Of a stretch of 64,000 bases of DNA, positions 25,469 to 34,465 are shown one piece after another; position 1 is the first letter of the stretch, and the number at the start of each line of letters is the position of its first letter. The stretch is taken from assembly GCA_035714365.1 (NCBI GenBank), contig DASTMB010000023.1, positions 1 through 64,000 of the forward strand, in the 5' to 3' direction. Origin of the DNA: Mycobacteriales bacterium (lineage in GTDB: Bacteria > Actinomycetota > Actinomycetes > BP-191). The position numbers were made by a program, and so were the translations under genes. Below the pieces are notes generated by a model, which saw nothing but the letters and a program-made list of their open reading frames with translations, was not told the DNA's origin and did not search any database.

Positions 25469-27892
25469 ATGGCAGTACTCGACGCAGCGGAGGGAATGCG
25501 CTATCTCAATGCCGAAATTGGTAACGCCGATTCGCGTTCGGCCGCCATCCAGGTGGTCCTCCAGGCCTTGGTCGCGACAGGTTTTGAACGTGCACTGTAC
25601 TTCGATATAGCAAAGGTTCCTGCGTCGAGTGCCCGGCTGTTAATCTTGTCCTGTGCCTTGCCAGACAGTCACGCTGGTGCGCTGGTCGGGCATGTTGAAG
25701 AGTGGACGGACTTTTCACGCGAGGATCCATCATTTAGCGGTTCTATCAAACCACATGACGCCGCGCAGCTCGGGACGGACGGTGAAGAATGGGTCCGACT
25801 CCATGGACTAATTGAACGCGTCTGGGTAGACATACCAATCGAACGGGGCACCGAGTCAGTCGGGCTTTTGCGTGCCCAATGGATGGGTCTCAGTTCAGAC
25901 CTTGAACGCGAAGACCGCGAGGTGCTGCGCCTGATGGGCCACGTCCTCGCTGCGCGACTAGCTGCGCGCCCGATAGTATCTCCGGTCACGAGTTGGATCG
26001 CTCCCACAGGAGACCAATCACCGACAGACTTCGTTGGAATGGCGACGGCCCGTATAGGCGAAATCGTAGGGGCCGCGGTCGCAGCCGTGTTCGAATACGA
26101 GTGGCCGACTAATACCTTGGTGCGAATTGCGGAATACGCGGCTCCGGGAATCGTAATGCCAACGCCGGAGGAGGACGAGTCATACGAGGTTGGAGTTGGA
26201 TTAACGGGCTCGGCATGGCTCGACTCTGAAGTCCACTACGTCGCCGACTTCCAACGATTGATTATTCACGCACCTGATCTCATCGATCTCCACTCCTTGG
26301 GTCGTCACGAGCAGGTCCTTGGACGTGTACGAACTGCAATGTTCGCGATCATCGGGAGAAGTGAGCCGCGTTTCCTCTTGCGATTTACAAATCGCGCGGA
26401 TCAGCCGGAACTGCCATTCTTAGAACAGCGCGACATCCTGAGTGATTTGGCGGCGGACTTAAGCGCCGAACTCGACGCATTAGTTGCCAGGACGCGTCTT
26501 CACAGCTTGGAACAAGTGGCTGGCAAGGCCGTGTCCGACCCGGGCAAGCCCACCCGAGTCGTTGACGCGATTGCCCGCAAGCTCGGCGAGGAGAGGATAA
26601 ACACTTTTGCGATAGCCTGTCATGTCGAGGGCGGTCAGAGATTCTCCTTACGGTACGCTGCAGGCAAGGCGTTCACTGCTTGGCGCCGCACGAAAATAGA
26701 TACCTGGCAGGACGACGAACTGTATCGTCGCGTGCTCGAAGAAGCGGAGAGTAAGCAGGGTGCGCGCACACGCTTTACGGCTTTGGAGGCAAACACACTC
26801 GGTCCGACAGCCGATGCCTTACGGACCGCAGGCGCCGGCGGGGTGCTTAGTTTCAGCATCCAGACCGGGAACGTTCGCGGTGCCCTACTAATACCCCTGC
26901 CACGGAATATCACCGGACGTCGGCAGTCGGCTGTCGTAGATACGCTGAGAGGGAGAGTCCCAGATACGTTACTCCTATTGCAGGCATTTGCCGAGATTGC
27001 TGGAAACGCGATTAGTGCGAGAAGTTCGCACCTAACTGCAGAGGGCGCGCGTCGCGTACTCGGGTACATAGGCCATGAACTTGGAACACCTCTCACTCGG
27101 CTCGGCGATATAGGCGTAACCGCTGTTGCTACCGCCCAGCTCGCGCTCCGCGACTCACCAACGTTAGAGGCCCGACAGAAGTACTACCAGTTGGAGCGTC
27201 TATACGATGACATCGAGGATACAAGGCGTCACGTCGCTCAGTCGCTAGCATTGGCACCACTCGTTGCCCAGGAGAGTCGAGGCAGGCTTCAACTTCACTT
27301 CCGTTCGGCACGCCTATCAGAAACGCTGGGCCGCGCTCGGGAGCAGGCTCTACAAGAAGCCCGTACGCTACGTTGGAAACGTGAGCCTCGACACATCGAG
27401 GTGGTGCTGACGAAGTCCGCTCTTCGACTTCCTGAGGTCGTGGCGGACCATGATCTATTGACGCAAGTATTCGTCAATCTAATGCGGAATGGACTAAAGT
27501 ACTCCCTTCCTGGTCAGGCCGGTGCAATCGACGTCATTGTTCAGGGACAACCACAGCCTGGCTTAGTAATAGTGCAGGTGGAGAATTATGGTTTCGGTAT
27601 CAGGAGCGACCGCATGGAGGATATATTCGAGCCTTTCGTACGGGGGGAATTGGAAGACGAGGTTAAGGCGATCCGAGGTATGGGCCTAGGATTGTTCCTG
27701 TCACGCCGAATCATGGCCGCGCATAGCGGCGACGTATTTTGTCGGGCGAGCGTACCCGTCTTGCACGATCCGAAGAAACTCATGAACATGGAGGGCTTTG
27801 AGACGACCTTCGAGGTCAGGATCCCGCGCAGTCTGCGCGAAGGTACGCTAACCTATGATCTGGATCAGTCTTCAGTTACGGGGGAGCTGTGA
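25469..27892 (+). CDS. Soluble multi-sensor histidine kinase (GAF-like domains)
   Basis: 807 residues from ATG 25469 (GGGAGG 11 bases upstream). No membrane segment. Residues about 20-540 form two to three GAF-like sensor domains (for example ALYFDIAKVPASSARLLILS; VFEYEWPTNTLVRIAEYAAPG; GVGLTGSAW). The HisKA box is YIGHELGTPLTRLGDIG with His about residue 536. The ATPase has FVNLMRNGLKYS (N box), VENYGFGI (G1) and GMGLGLFLSRRIM (G2), so it should be active. Base composition is lower than its surroundings: the two 60-base lines I counted (from 25501 and 26461) are 57% G+C, against well over 65% around, suggesting separate acquisition. It overlaps the receiver gene by GTGA. Confidence 0.85.
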   Translation: MAVLDAAEGMRYLNAEIGNADSRSAAIQVVLQALVATGFERALYFDIAKVPASSARLLILSCALPDSHAGALVGHVEEWTDFSREDPSFSGSIKPHDAAQLGTDGEEWVRLHGLIERVWVDIPIERGTESVGLLRAQWMGLSSDLEREDREVLRLMGHVLAARLAARPIVSPVTSWIAPTGDQSPTDFVGMATARIGEIVGAAVAAVFEYEWPTNTLVRIAEYAAPGIVMPTPEEDESYEVGVGLTGSAWLDSEVHYVADFQRLIIHAPDLIDLHSLGRHEQVLGRVRTAMFAIIGRSEPRFLLRFTNRADQPELPFLEQRDILSDLAADLSAELDALVARTRLHSLEQVAGKAVSDPGKPTRVVDAIARKLGEERINTFAIACHVEGGQRFSLRYAAGKAFTAWRRTKIDTWQDDELYRRVLEEAESKQGARTRFTALEANTLGPTADALRTAGAGGVLSFSIQTGNVRGALLIPLPRNITGRRQSAVVDTLRGRVPDTLLLLQAFAEIAGNAISARSSHLTAEGARRVLGYIGHELGTPLTRLGDIGVTAVATAQLALRDSPTLEARQKYYQLERLYDDIEDTRRHVAQSLALAPLVAQESRGRLQLHFRSARLSETLGRAREQALQEARTLRWKREPRHIEVVLTKSALRLPEVVADHDLLTQVFVNLMRNGLKYSLPGQAGAIDVIVQGQPQPGLVIVQVENYGFGIRSDRMEDIFEPFVRGELEDEVKAIRGMGLGLFLSRRIMAAHSGDVFCRASVPVLHDPKKLMNMEGFETTFEVRIPRSLREGTLTYDLDQSSVTGEL

Positions 27893-28593
27893 CGCTACCG
27901 GACGTTCAGGCGCCAAGAGCACTGTGGGTTGAGGACGAGCCCGATCTGGTGCGAGGCTCCGCACTCAAGATCGAGTTGGACACGGGCGTACGCGTCGTAT
28001 TTGCACAGGATGTGGAGAGTGCCGCAATACTCCTCAAAGAGGAGATATTCTCGCTCTTGATTGTGGACTTGCGTCTTCCATTCAACGGACAGCTCCGACA
28101 TGATGGAGGCCAAGTACTGCTCGATCAACTTAAAGGTGGCGCGCTCGGAAGCGCTAATCAACGCATTGAGTTCGTTGTGATGACATCGACTGGCGTGGAG
28201 GTCGACGATAGTAGCATCCGGTCGTATCAGGGATGCGAGGCGGTATACGTAAAGGCTGCAGGGTCCCGCGATCTCGTCGAGATGATCCGAAAGCACTTTC
28301 CGAATGCGCGGGTGCACCCTGAAGATGCGTGGCGGACACTGGTCAAGGTAGTTAGCGCTGATGGGCGAACAGCATCGGTAATAGTTCCGTCGTGGAATCC
28401 GGAGATGCGGATTGCTGTGTCTTTGAACGATCTTCCGCTCGCTGCTCGCGCCGCTATCGATCGCCGAGAATACCCGGTTCGCCTGCTTGCCTATGTTCAT
28501 CTGGGTGCTCAGAATGCGCAGGACGTAGCGCCGTACGCATTCGAATCGATCGGCTCGGTTCCGACTGATGCCGACATGGAACTTGAGTTGTAA
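27889..28593 (+). CDS. Receiver-domain protein with unknown C-terminal domain
   Basis: 234 residues from GTG 27889. The receiver features are all present: EDEP acidic pair, phosphoacceptor Asp in LLIVDLRLPF (about residue 59), switch Thr/Ser in FVVMTSTG and Lys in AVYVKAAG. After residue about 130 there is no HTH, GGDEF or other known output domain. Instead a domain of about 100 residues contains VVSADGRTASVIVPSWNPEM and LAAYVHLGAQNAQDV-like strands (actual text RLLAYVHLGAQNAQDV). It therefore probably passes the signal by protein contact, and the MBL protein encoded next (TAATG overlap) is the obvious partner. Low GC like its neighbours. Confidence 0.8.
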   Translation: MTLPDVQAPRALWVEDEPDLVRGSALKIELDTGVRVVFAQDVESAAILLKEEIFSLLIVDLRLPFNGQLRHDGGQVLLDQLKGGALGSANQRIEFVVMTSTGVEVDDSSIRSYQGCEAVYVKAAGSRDLVEMIRKHFPNARVHPEDAWRTLVKVVSADGRTASVIVPSWNPEMRIAVSLNDLPLAARAAIDRREYPVRLLAYVHLGAQNAQDVAPYAFESIGSVPTDADMELEL

Positions 28594-29552
28594 TGCCGCA
28601 TGTCACGATTCTTGATGTCGGCCATGGAAATAGTGCGGTCATAGGTGATGGCGATCGGACCGTCGTAGTTGACTGTGGTCGTGGTCGCGGAGTCGCAAAG
28701 CATCTATCGTCCAACGATCGAATGGAAATAGATGCTCTTATGGTATCGCATGCCGACGCGGATCACATAGACGGCGCGCTGACGCTGTTGATTGACGACC
28801 GATTCAACGTCCGCCATGTCTACATCAACCCCGACCCGGTGCGGGCGACAGAGGTGTGGGACGACTTCAAGGTTGCCGTTCGCGAAGCGAGGCGTCGTGG
28901 AACCGTCGTCCACAGCGCGCTGACGAGCGTCGATCCCGGCACGGTCGACTTGCCGGCCGTCCGTGTTGAAGTTCTAGCGCCGTTGCCCGAGGCTGCAATC
29001 AGTGGGCCGGGCAGCGCGCTCGGGGATCTCCGGCTTAGTGCAAATACGAATTCTGCGGTGATTCGGCTGGTCGCATCTGGTCGCGGATGGGTGCTTCTTC
29101 CGGGAGACCTAGACTTCGTTGGCCTGCGATTGCTAATTGCGGAGGGCGTAGAAGTCGAGGCTAGTAATCTTGTGTTTCCCCATCACGGGGGACGCCCAGA
29201 ACAGGATGACCCTGTCGAGTTTGCAGAGGTGCTATGTCAGCAGGTGCGTCCAGAGCGTGTGGTGTTTTCTATTGGTCGACGGGGCCGGTATCGGAATCCC
29301 CGCCCTGACATCGTCGCAGCTGTTCGGCGTACGGTGCCGGACGTCCATATTGGATGCACGCAGCTGTCTTCCCATTGTCATCCTGCGGATGAAGACCTCT
29401 TCACTTGTGCCGGTTCGATTGTTATTGATCTCGAGTCGGGTGAATGGATACAGCCTACGTACTCTGAGCATGCGCGATTCATTGACCTCAACGTATCAGC
29501 CCCGCTATGCGTTAGCGGTGATGAGGAAGCGCGAGACGTCACAGACTTGTAG
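28593..29552 (+). CDS. Metallo-beta-lactamase-fold hydrolase, ComEC/Rec2-like type
   Basis: 319 residues. It begins VTILDVGHGNSAVI, then VVVDCG, and the metal motif SHADADHIDG (His53-x-Asp55-x-Asp57-His58), followed by WVLLPGDLDFVG and FPHHGG. H-x-D-x-D-H with an early D-V-G-x-G-x-S/D and P-G-D/HHGG is the pattern of the MBL domain of ComEC/Rec2 and its stand-alone relatives, which hydrolyse phosphodiesters in known cases. There is no membrane segment, so it is not a DNA-uptake channel. The ATG shares a base with the receiver stop (TAATG). Probable output enzyme of the kinase-receiver pair. Confidence 0.8.
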   Translation: MPHVTILDVGHGNSAVIGDGDRTVVVDCGRGRGVAKHLSSNDRMEIDALMVSHADADHIDGALTLLIDDRFNVRHVYINPDPVRATEVWDDFKVAVREARRRGTVVHSALTSVDPGTVDLPAVRVEVLAPLPEAAISGPGSALGDLRLSANTNSAVIRLVASGRGWVLLPGDLDFVGLRLLIAEGVEVEASNLVFPHHGGRPEQDDPVEFAEVLCQQVRPERVVFSIGRRGRYRNPRPDIVAAVRRTVPDVHIGCTQLSSHCHPADEDLFTCAGSIVIDLESGEWIQPTYSEHARFIDLNVSAPLCVSGDEEARDVTDL

Positions 29553-29868
29553 CTGGAAAAGTCGTGGCGCGATGGTAATGTCCTTCTTCAAAACGAGAAG
29601 CAGCGCTGTACGGATCCGGGTCGCTTGTTAGGTGAACGGTCCCTTCGGGCGGTTGTGTGGCCTCCGCGCTGACGCCAGGTTTATCAGTCTCCCAGCCGCG
29701 CCGACGGTCGTGCTGAGTGAACTCCGTTGCGGCGAGCCCCGACCGCGCCGCCCGCGGCGCTCTCGGCCAGTCGGCGGGCGCACGCGCGCACGTCGTGATG
29801 ATGAGCCGAGGCGTGTGTGAGGGCGTTAGCGTGGCGCCTGACCCGACTAGGGACAACGGGGAGTCGGC
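29553..29868. other. Intergenic stretch between the MBL gene and the hydrolase pseudogene
   Basis: About 315 bases with no gene I can support. A segment around 29735-29812 resembles, loosely, the sequence at 25187-25270 (shared GCTCTCGGC, GTCGG, GCAC and ACGTCGTGA blocks), so the low-GC operon is flanked on both sides by related sequence. GGGGAG near 29857-29862 serves the GTG at 29869. Confidence 0.45.
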
Positions 29869-31360
29869 GTGAACAGTCCAGTCCGGCAGGCGGTCGTCAT
29901 CGTGCACGGCATGGGCGAGCAACGCCCGCAGCAGACGTTGCACGGCTTCATCAGCGCGGCGTTGGCGCCGCGCGCCGACGGCACGACCGTCTACTACTCG
30001 GAGCCGGACCGGGTTGGCGGGTCGTTCGAGTCGCGTGTCTACCGCGCGCGCCGCGACCCGGCGACGGGTGAGCCTGAGGTGCACGCCCAGACCGACTTCT
30101 ACGAGTACCACTGGGCGCATCTCATGCAGGGCAACCGGCTCGGCGACCTCGGCCCGCTGTTCCGACGCTTGCTGTTGCGTCCGCCATGGCGGGTGCCAGC
30201 CGGGCTACGTCTCGCGTGGGCCGTCTTCTGGGTGGGCGGTCTCTACCTGCTCTGGGCCTTCGCCCGCGGTCCGCTCCATGGCGTGCGGCTCGGCGACAAC
30301 GGCGTGGCCACCGTCGTCCAGGTCCTGCTCGGCACCGGCGTCACGTCGACCGCGGTCGTCTACCTGCTGACGAAGGTCCTGCCCTGGCCGTTGACCGTCA
30401 GCTTCGTCGACGTCGTGCGTTACCTCGACACGTCGCCGCGGTCGTACGCGGTCCGCCGCGAGATCCGCAAGGGCATGATCGACCTGCTCCGCTCGCTGCA
30501 CGAAGTCGGCCGCACCGACGGCAAGGAGTGGCGGCGCTACGACCGCATCGTCGTCGTCGCCCACAGCCTCGGCGCCTACGTCGCGTACGACGGCATCACC
30601 TACCTGTGGTCGCAGTTCAGCGACCTGCTCGGCGCCAGCTCCGCGGTGCCCGACGGGGTCGGCCGCGCTCGCCGACCTCGAACGCCTCGCGTCCGACCTG
30701 CCTGCGCGGCCGACCGCGGCGCAGGTCGAAGCGTTCCGAGTGGCGCAGCGGGCGCTCTGGATGAACCTGCGCGAGCGGGAGAGCGACGGCATGAGGTGGC
30801 TGGTCAGCGACTTCGTCAGCGTCGGCACGCCGATGTACTGCGCCGACGTGCTCTACACGAAGACCCGCGCGGAGTGGGACGCGCGGGTCGCGCGGCGCGA
30901 GCTGCCGACCTGCCCGCCGGAGGCGGATCTCGCCGAGTGGCACAAGGGCACCACGCGGCTGTGGTTCACCTATCCGAGCGGCGACCGGCGCGTGATCTAT
31001 CACGCGGCGCCGTTCGCGCCGGTGCGCTGGACGAACCTGTGGTTCCCGTCGCGCCTGGGCGTGTTCGGCGACTGGTTCGGCGGGCCGCTCGCGCCCTTGT
31101 TCGGCCCCGGCGTGCGCGACATCCCTGTGACCGCTCGCGGCATGCGGTGGTTCCCCGCGCTGGCACACACGAAGTACTTCTCGTACGCCCACGACGTGCG
31201 TCCGAACTCGCCGACGACCCGTCTACGTGCGGCGCTCGACCTCGGGTCGACGGCGTGGCTCCGCGCGCCCGCCGCTTCACCGGCTGCGCACGAACGGTCC
31301 GCCGATGCGCCGATGCGGCCGCGCCGCCAGCGGCGTCCACGAAAGCAGGTGTCTGAGTAG
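29869..31360 (+). pseudogene. Alpha/beta-hydrolase-like membrane protein, frameshifted
   Basis: From GTG 29869 the protein reads VVIVHGMGEQRPQQTLHGF (oxyanion-type H-G-M-G-E), two membrane helices (about 118-165), and VVVAHSLGAYVAYDGITYLW, whose A-H-S-L-G-A is a nucleophile elbow. At 30654-30657 there is a run of four G. With one G fewer, the text continues DGSAALADLERLASDLPARP and then in the frame that runs to 31360 (ALWMNLRERE, VSVGTPMYCADVLYTKT, RRVIYHAAPFAPVRWTNLWF). As given, the frame is broken, by mutation or sequencing error. Intact, it would be a membrane-associated esterase-like protein of about 496 residues; a defence role is guessed from position only. Confidence 0.65.
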
Positions 31361-31413
31361 CGGGTAGGTCCTCATTACGTCGTCGTACGCTTCCCTCTAG
31401 ACGAGGGGGACGT

Positions 31414-33072
31414 ATGACGGACCTGCACTGCTTCAGAATCCGTGATGGTGTCGGCGATCTCTCGCTGGAGGACCTATCCGGCGTTCTCGACGTCAGAGAC
31501 CTCGACGTCGACGTCTACGGCCCGCATGCCGGCGACGGTTTCATCGCGACGTTGGCATTTGCTCAATCGGTAACGTCGGCGCCGCCGTGGATCGGGTTCC
31601 TGCGTGAGGCGTTCGACCAGGTCGAAGCGCCGCCTTCCCCTTCAGTCAGCGCCGCGCTCTTCGTTGCCGTCACCACCGGCAAGCACCGACCGATGTTCGT
31701 CTTCACGTTCGGGTTCAGCGGCCGGTTCCTCGTTCAGGACGACGCGTTCGAGCGCGGGTTCGGGCTGCGCACAGCGCTGAACCTCGTCTACCCGCGGCGC
31801 GCCGGCCTCGCGGACCCCGGACGGTTGAAGGCGGTTGGTTCGAAGCGGCGGGCCGAGGGCACGGTCCGCGCCGAGCGCCAGGCGAGCAGAGGCAGCACGT
31901 TCGAGTCGTTCGATGTCGACCGGGTGCGCGAGATTGTCGGTTCGGCGTTCGGGATTCCCCACGACCAGAACGTTTGGGGACGCCGAATCGGCGGCGGCGA
32001 CGCGCTGCACCTCGCGGTGCCGAACGTCACATTCGACGACCTGGGCAGGCTCTGCCGCGACCTGGAGATCGAGCGGCGGCGTGACGACTACCAGGAGCGC
32101 TTCGGGTGGATCGACAACGTGCGGCCGGTAGGTGACCCGGCCCTCTTCGCCACGTTGGCGAACGAGGTCGTCGCGCGTCTGAAGGCACGCGACATCGAGT
32201 CGTTCGACCTTGCGCCCCCGGAGATCCTCGACTGGAGCGAGGTGAGCGGGTTCAGGTACCACTTCGACACGACACCGCGGAAGAGCAAGCCGGACGTCCG
32301 GCACGACCTCAACCTGCTCTCCTACCTGAACGGTCTACAGCACCACCGCCCCACGCAGCACGCGGACCTCGACGTCGACTACCTGCGACGCGCGCGAATC
32401 AATGCTGTCGACGGCGACGGCCGGCTGAAGCGCCAGTGGCCGGTCTGGCGGTGCCTGACGGGCGAGCTCCGCGTCGGCGACGACGTCTACATCCTCGACG
32501 AGGGCGCCTTCTTCCTCGTTGATGCTGCCTTCGACGTGGACCTGAACACGTTCATCGACGGCATCCCCGAGTCAGGGGTGACCCTTCCGGATGGCAAGCG
32601 AGGTGAGAAGGAGGAGATCTACAACGAGCGCGCGGCTGCCGCTGCCGGATGCGTACTGCTCGACCAGGACCTCGTTCGCCTGACCGGACACTCCGGCATC
32701 GAGGTCTGCGATCTGATCTCCCCCGACCGCCAGTTGATTCACGTCAAGCGAGGTGCCCGGTCGCGCGAGCTCAGCCACCTCTTCGCGCAGGGCACCGTGT
32801 CCGCCGAGCTGCTCCAGATGCGTCCCGACTTCCGCACCGCTGCCGCTACGAAGATCGCCGCCAAGGATGCCGCCGGCGCGTGCTCGTTCCTGTCGGCGGC
32901 AGACATCACGACGAGCGAGTTCGAGGTCGTGTTCGCGATCATCGACGCGTGGAACAAGCCGCTCCTCTCCCAGCGCCTTCCGTTCTTCAGCAAGTTGAAC
33001 CTTCGGCACGGCACGGAGTTCCTCCGGGCCCGGGGTTTCCGCGTCACGCACAAGCGCATTGCGACTGCGTGA
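31414..33072 (+). CDS. DUF6119/TIGR04141-family sporadically distributed protein
   Basis: 552 residues from ATG 31414 (GAGGGGG six bases upstream). Features I associate with TIGR04141/DUF6119: the opening DLHCFRIRDGVGDLSLEDL; FTFGFSGRFLVQDDAFERGFGLRTALNLV; KRRAEGTVRAERQASRGSTF; YHFDTTPRK; and LDQDLVRLTGHSGIEVCDL with LIHVKRGARSRELSHLFAQG near the C-terminus. The family is patchily distributed, often in islands with restriction or abortive-infection genes; its biochemical function is not established to my knowledge. Here it closes the defence block just before the attachment-site array. Confidence 0.75.
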   Translation: MTDLHCFRIRDGVGDLSLEDLSGVLDVRDLDVDVYGPHAGDGFIATLAFAQSVTSAPPWIGFLREAFDQVEAPPSPSVSAALFVAVTTGKHRPMFVFTFGFSGRFLVQDDAFERGFGLRTALNLVYPRRAGLADPGRLKAVGSKRRAEGTVRAERQASRGSTFESFDVDRVREIVGSAFGIPHDQNVWGRRIGGGDALHLAVPNVTFDDLGRLCRDLEIERRRDDYQERFGWIDNVRPVGDPALFATLANEVVARLKARDIESFDLAPPEILDWSEVSGFRYHFDTTPRKSKPDVRHDLNLLSYLNGLQHHRPTQHADLDVDYLRRARINAVDGDGRLKRQWPVWRCLTGELRVGDDVYILDEGAFFLVDAAFDVDLNTFIDGIPESGVTLPDGKRGEKEEIYNERAAAAAGCVLLDQDLVRLTGHSGIEVCDLISPDRQLIHVKRGARSRELSHLFAQGTVSAELLQMRPDFRTAAATKIAAKDAAGACSFLSAADITTSEFEVVFAIIDAWNKPLLSQRLPFFSKLNLRHGTEFLRARGFRVTHKRIATA

Positions 33073-33120
33073 GCCGCCAAGACGCGTGCATCGGCCGGCT
33101 GCCTCCGCAGCTTCGAGCGT

Positions 33121-33154
33121 AGGTCCTCGGTCGAGTCCCGGTGTCGGCTCTCGG
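33121..33154 (+). repeat. Degenerate attachment-site copy (tRNA-Thr 3' end)
   Basis: AGGTCCTCGGTCGAGTCCC then GGTGTCGGCTCTCG aligns, with one gap and a few mismatches, to the T-arm and acceptor end of the four intact 46-bp copies (34159, 40490, 42442, 43953). It lies 49 bases after the DUF6119 gene and marks the left limit of the array. It is not itself a tRNA gene. Confidence 0.6.
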
Positions 33155-33210
33155 CTCGGCCGCCTTTGGTGGCTGTGTCGGCCGCTGCCGACCGTGGGTA
33201 CGTTCTCCGC

Positions 33211-33933
33211 ATGACGTGGAGCGCATATCTCCGAGGTGACGCGGACGACTTGCACGCGCTTGGCGATCAGTTCGGGAGCGGAGACGTCGTTGTCGAACAG
33301 CACGGCGATGAGTGGGCACTGACGTCGCCCCGCTGGACCCGGGACGTTGACCTCGCGGTCATACGGAACGAGGCTGGGCTGTTGGTGCGGCGGCTTGACG
33401 GGGTCGGGCGGATGCTCGATCCCGACTTCGGCGGCGTCGAGCTCGTCGGGCGCTACACGGACGGCACGGGGACGCACCTGGTGATCACTGTCGATGGGAT
33501 CGCTTCCCGGGCCCGGGTGGGCACGGCCACGATCGTCGTCACGGACGCCGACGGCAACGTCGTCCCGCCGCCCACTCCTCCGCCGCCGGTCGCGCCGACC
33601 TACGTCCGCCTGGCGGAACGCAACGCGGATGTCGACGAGGTGCTCGGAGTGTTTGCGCAATCACCGTCGCTCGGGTGGGTTGAGCTCTACAAGGTCTTCG
33701 AGATCGTTCGCGCCGATGTCGGCGGCGACAACCGGCTCTCCGGTAGCGGGCTCGCGCTCCCGGTCGAGATCAGCGCGTTCAGGGCATCGGCGTGTCTGCC
33801 TTCCGTGAGTGGTTCCGCTGCTCGGCACGCGCGAGCCAGCGGCGGCGTGCCGAAGCGCACGATGACGATCGACGAAGGCAGGCGGTTCGTTCGTCGCCTT
33901 GTCGCCGCGTGGCTCGAGCGTCTGTCGTCGTAG
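33211..33933 (+). CDS. Hypothetical protein
   Basis: 240 residues from ATG 33211. The N-terminal part has beta-type sequence (VVVEQHGDEWALTSPRWTRD, GVELVGRYTDGTGTHLVITV). There is a Pro-rich linker (VVPPPTPPPPVAP, about 113-125), then a helical part with VLGVFAQSPSLGWVELYKVFEIVRADVGG and a closing RRFVRRLVAAWLERL. That second part, about a possible marginal-growth or phage receptor function, shows nothing diagnostic; no family recognised. It is the only gene between the degenerate and the first intact attachment copies, so it forms a one-gene cargo module. Confidence 0.65.
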   Translation: MTWSAYLRGDADDLHALGDQFGSGDVVVEQHGDEWALTSPRWTRDVDLAVIRNEAGLLVRRLDGVGRMLDPDFGGVELVGRYTDGTGTHLVITVDGIASRARVGTATIVVTDADGNVVPPPTPPPPVAPTYVRLAERNADVDEVLGVFAQSPSLGWVELYKVFEIVRADVGGDNRLSGSGLALPVEISAFRASACLPSVSGSAARHARASGGVPKRTMTIDEGRRFVRRLVAAWLERLSS

Positions 33934-34011
33934 ACGGCATCGCGCTGTCGCACGACGTCCACTCAGTCGTGTGTGCGATGAACTACGGTGAACAGGGGCC
34001 ATGCACAGCCT

Positions 34012-34204
34012 CAGCGAGCCGCGTTCCGCTGCTGGCAGAGTGCTGGCAAACTAGACCTGCAACGCCGCTACGCGACGACATGGAGAAGGACCGGGCAGTG
34101 CACCTGACGTGCTCAGCAGGCATCCGGCGACACCAGCCGGCACCGCCAGGAGCGCGCTTGTAATCGGCAGGTTCCCGGTTCGAGTCCGGGCGTCGGCTCT
34201 CGTT
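34012..34204 (+). repeat. Attachment-site repeat copy 1 (core 34159-34204)
   Basis: The 46-bp core runs from the anticodon TGT through the T-arm (GGTTCGAGTCC) to the acceptor end and CTCTCGTT, i.e. the 3' half of a tRNA-Thr(TGT). No 5' half is present, so it is not a functional tRNA. The roughly 150 bases upstream (including GTGCTGGCAAACTAGAC) recur before copies 2 and 4. It lies 262 bases upstream of the integrase gene and is identical in the core to the other three intact copies. Confidence 0.8.
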
Positions 34205-34257
34205 CCCGCAGGTCAGCGGCTTGCTCGCCGCCGGCCGGGCGGCCCCCGAGGCCCGAT

Positions 34258-34287
34258 GTCTAACGGATGTCTAACGAACCGTTAGAC
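34258..34287. promoter_or_regulatory. Putative integrase arm-type binding sites
   Basis: GTCTAACG occurs at 34258 and 34269 (11-bp period), with an inverted copy CGTTAGAC at 34280. The same pair with the same period is found after core copy 2 (40589, 40600) and before core copy 3 (42315, 42326). Short repeated sites flanking a tRNA-derived core, next to the integrase, are typical arm sites for tyrosine recombinases. Confidence 0.55.
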
Positions 34288-34465
34288 GTCAGCCGTCCTC
34301 GGGCGTCCTGAGCCGTCACGCGGCGGCACGGAGCCGCACGGAGCGGCACCCGGACTCCGACCAGCCCCGTCCCACGTGCGCGCGGCACCACCCGGAAGTG
34401 GCCCCACCGACACCTACTGTCGGAGTTCCGCCCCTCGGGGCGGACGGGGACCGGGAGGTCCGCAG

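Noticed and set aside
34159-34204. A tRNA-Thr gene at this and the three similar sites
   Set aside because: Only the part from anticodon to acceptor end is present; no D-arm or 5' acceptor strand precedes any copy, so these are attachment remnants.
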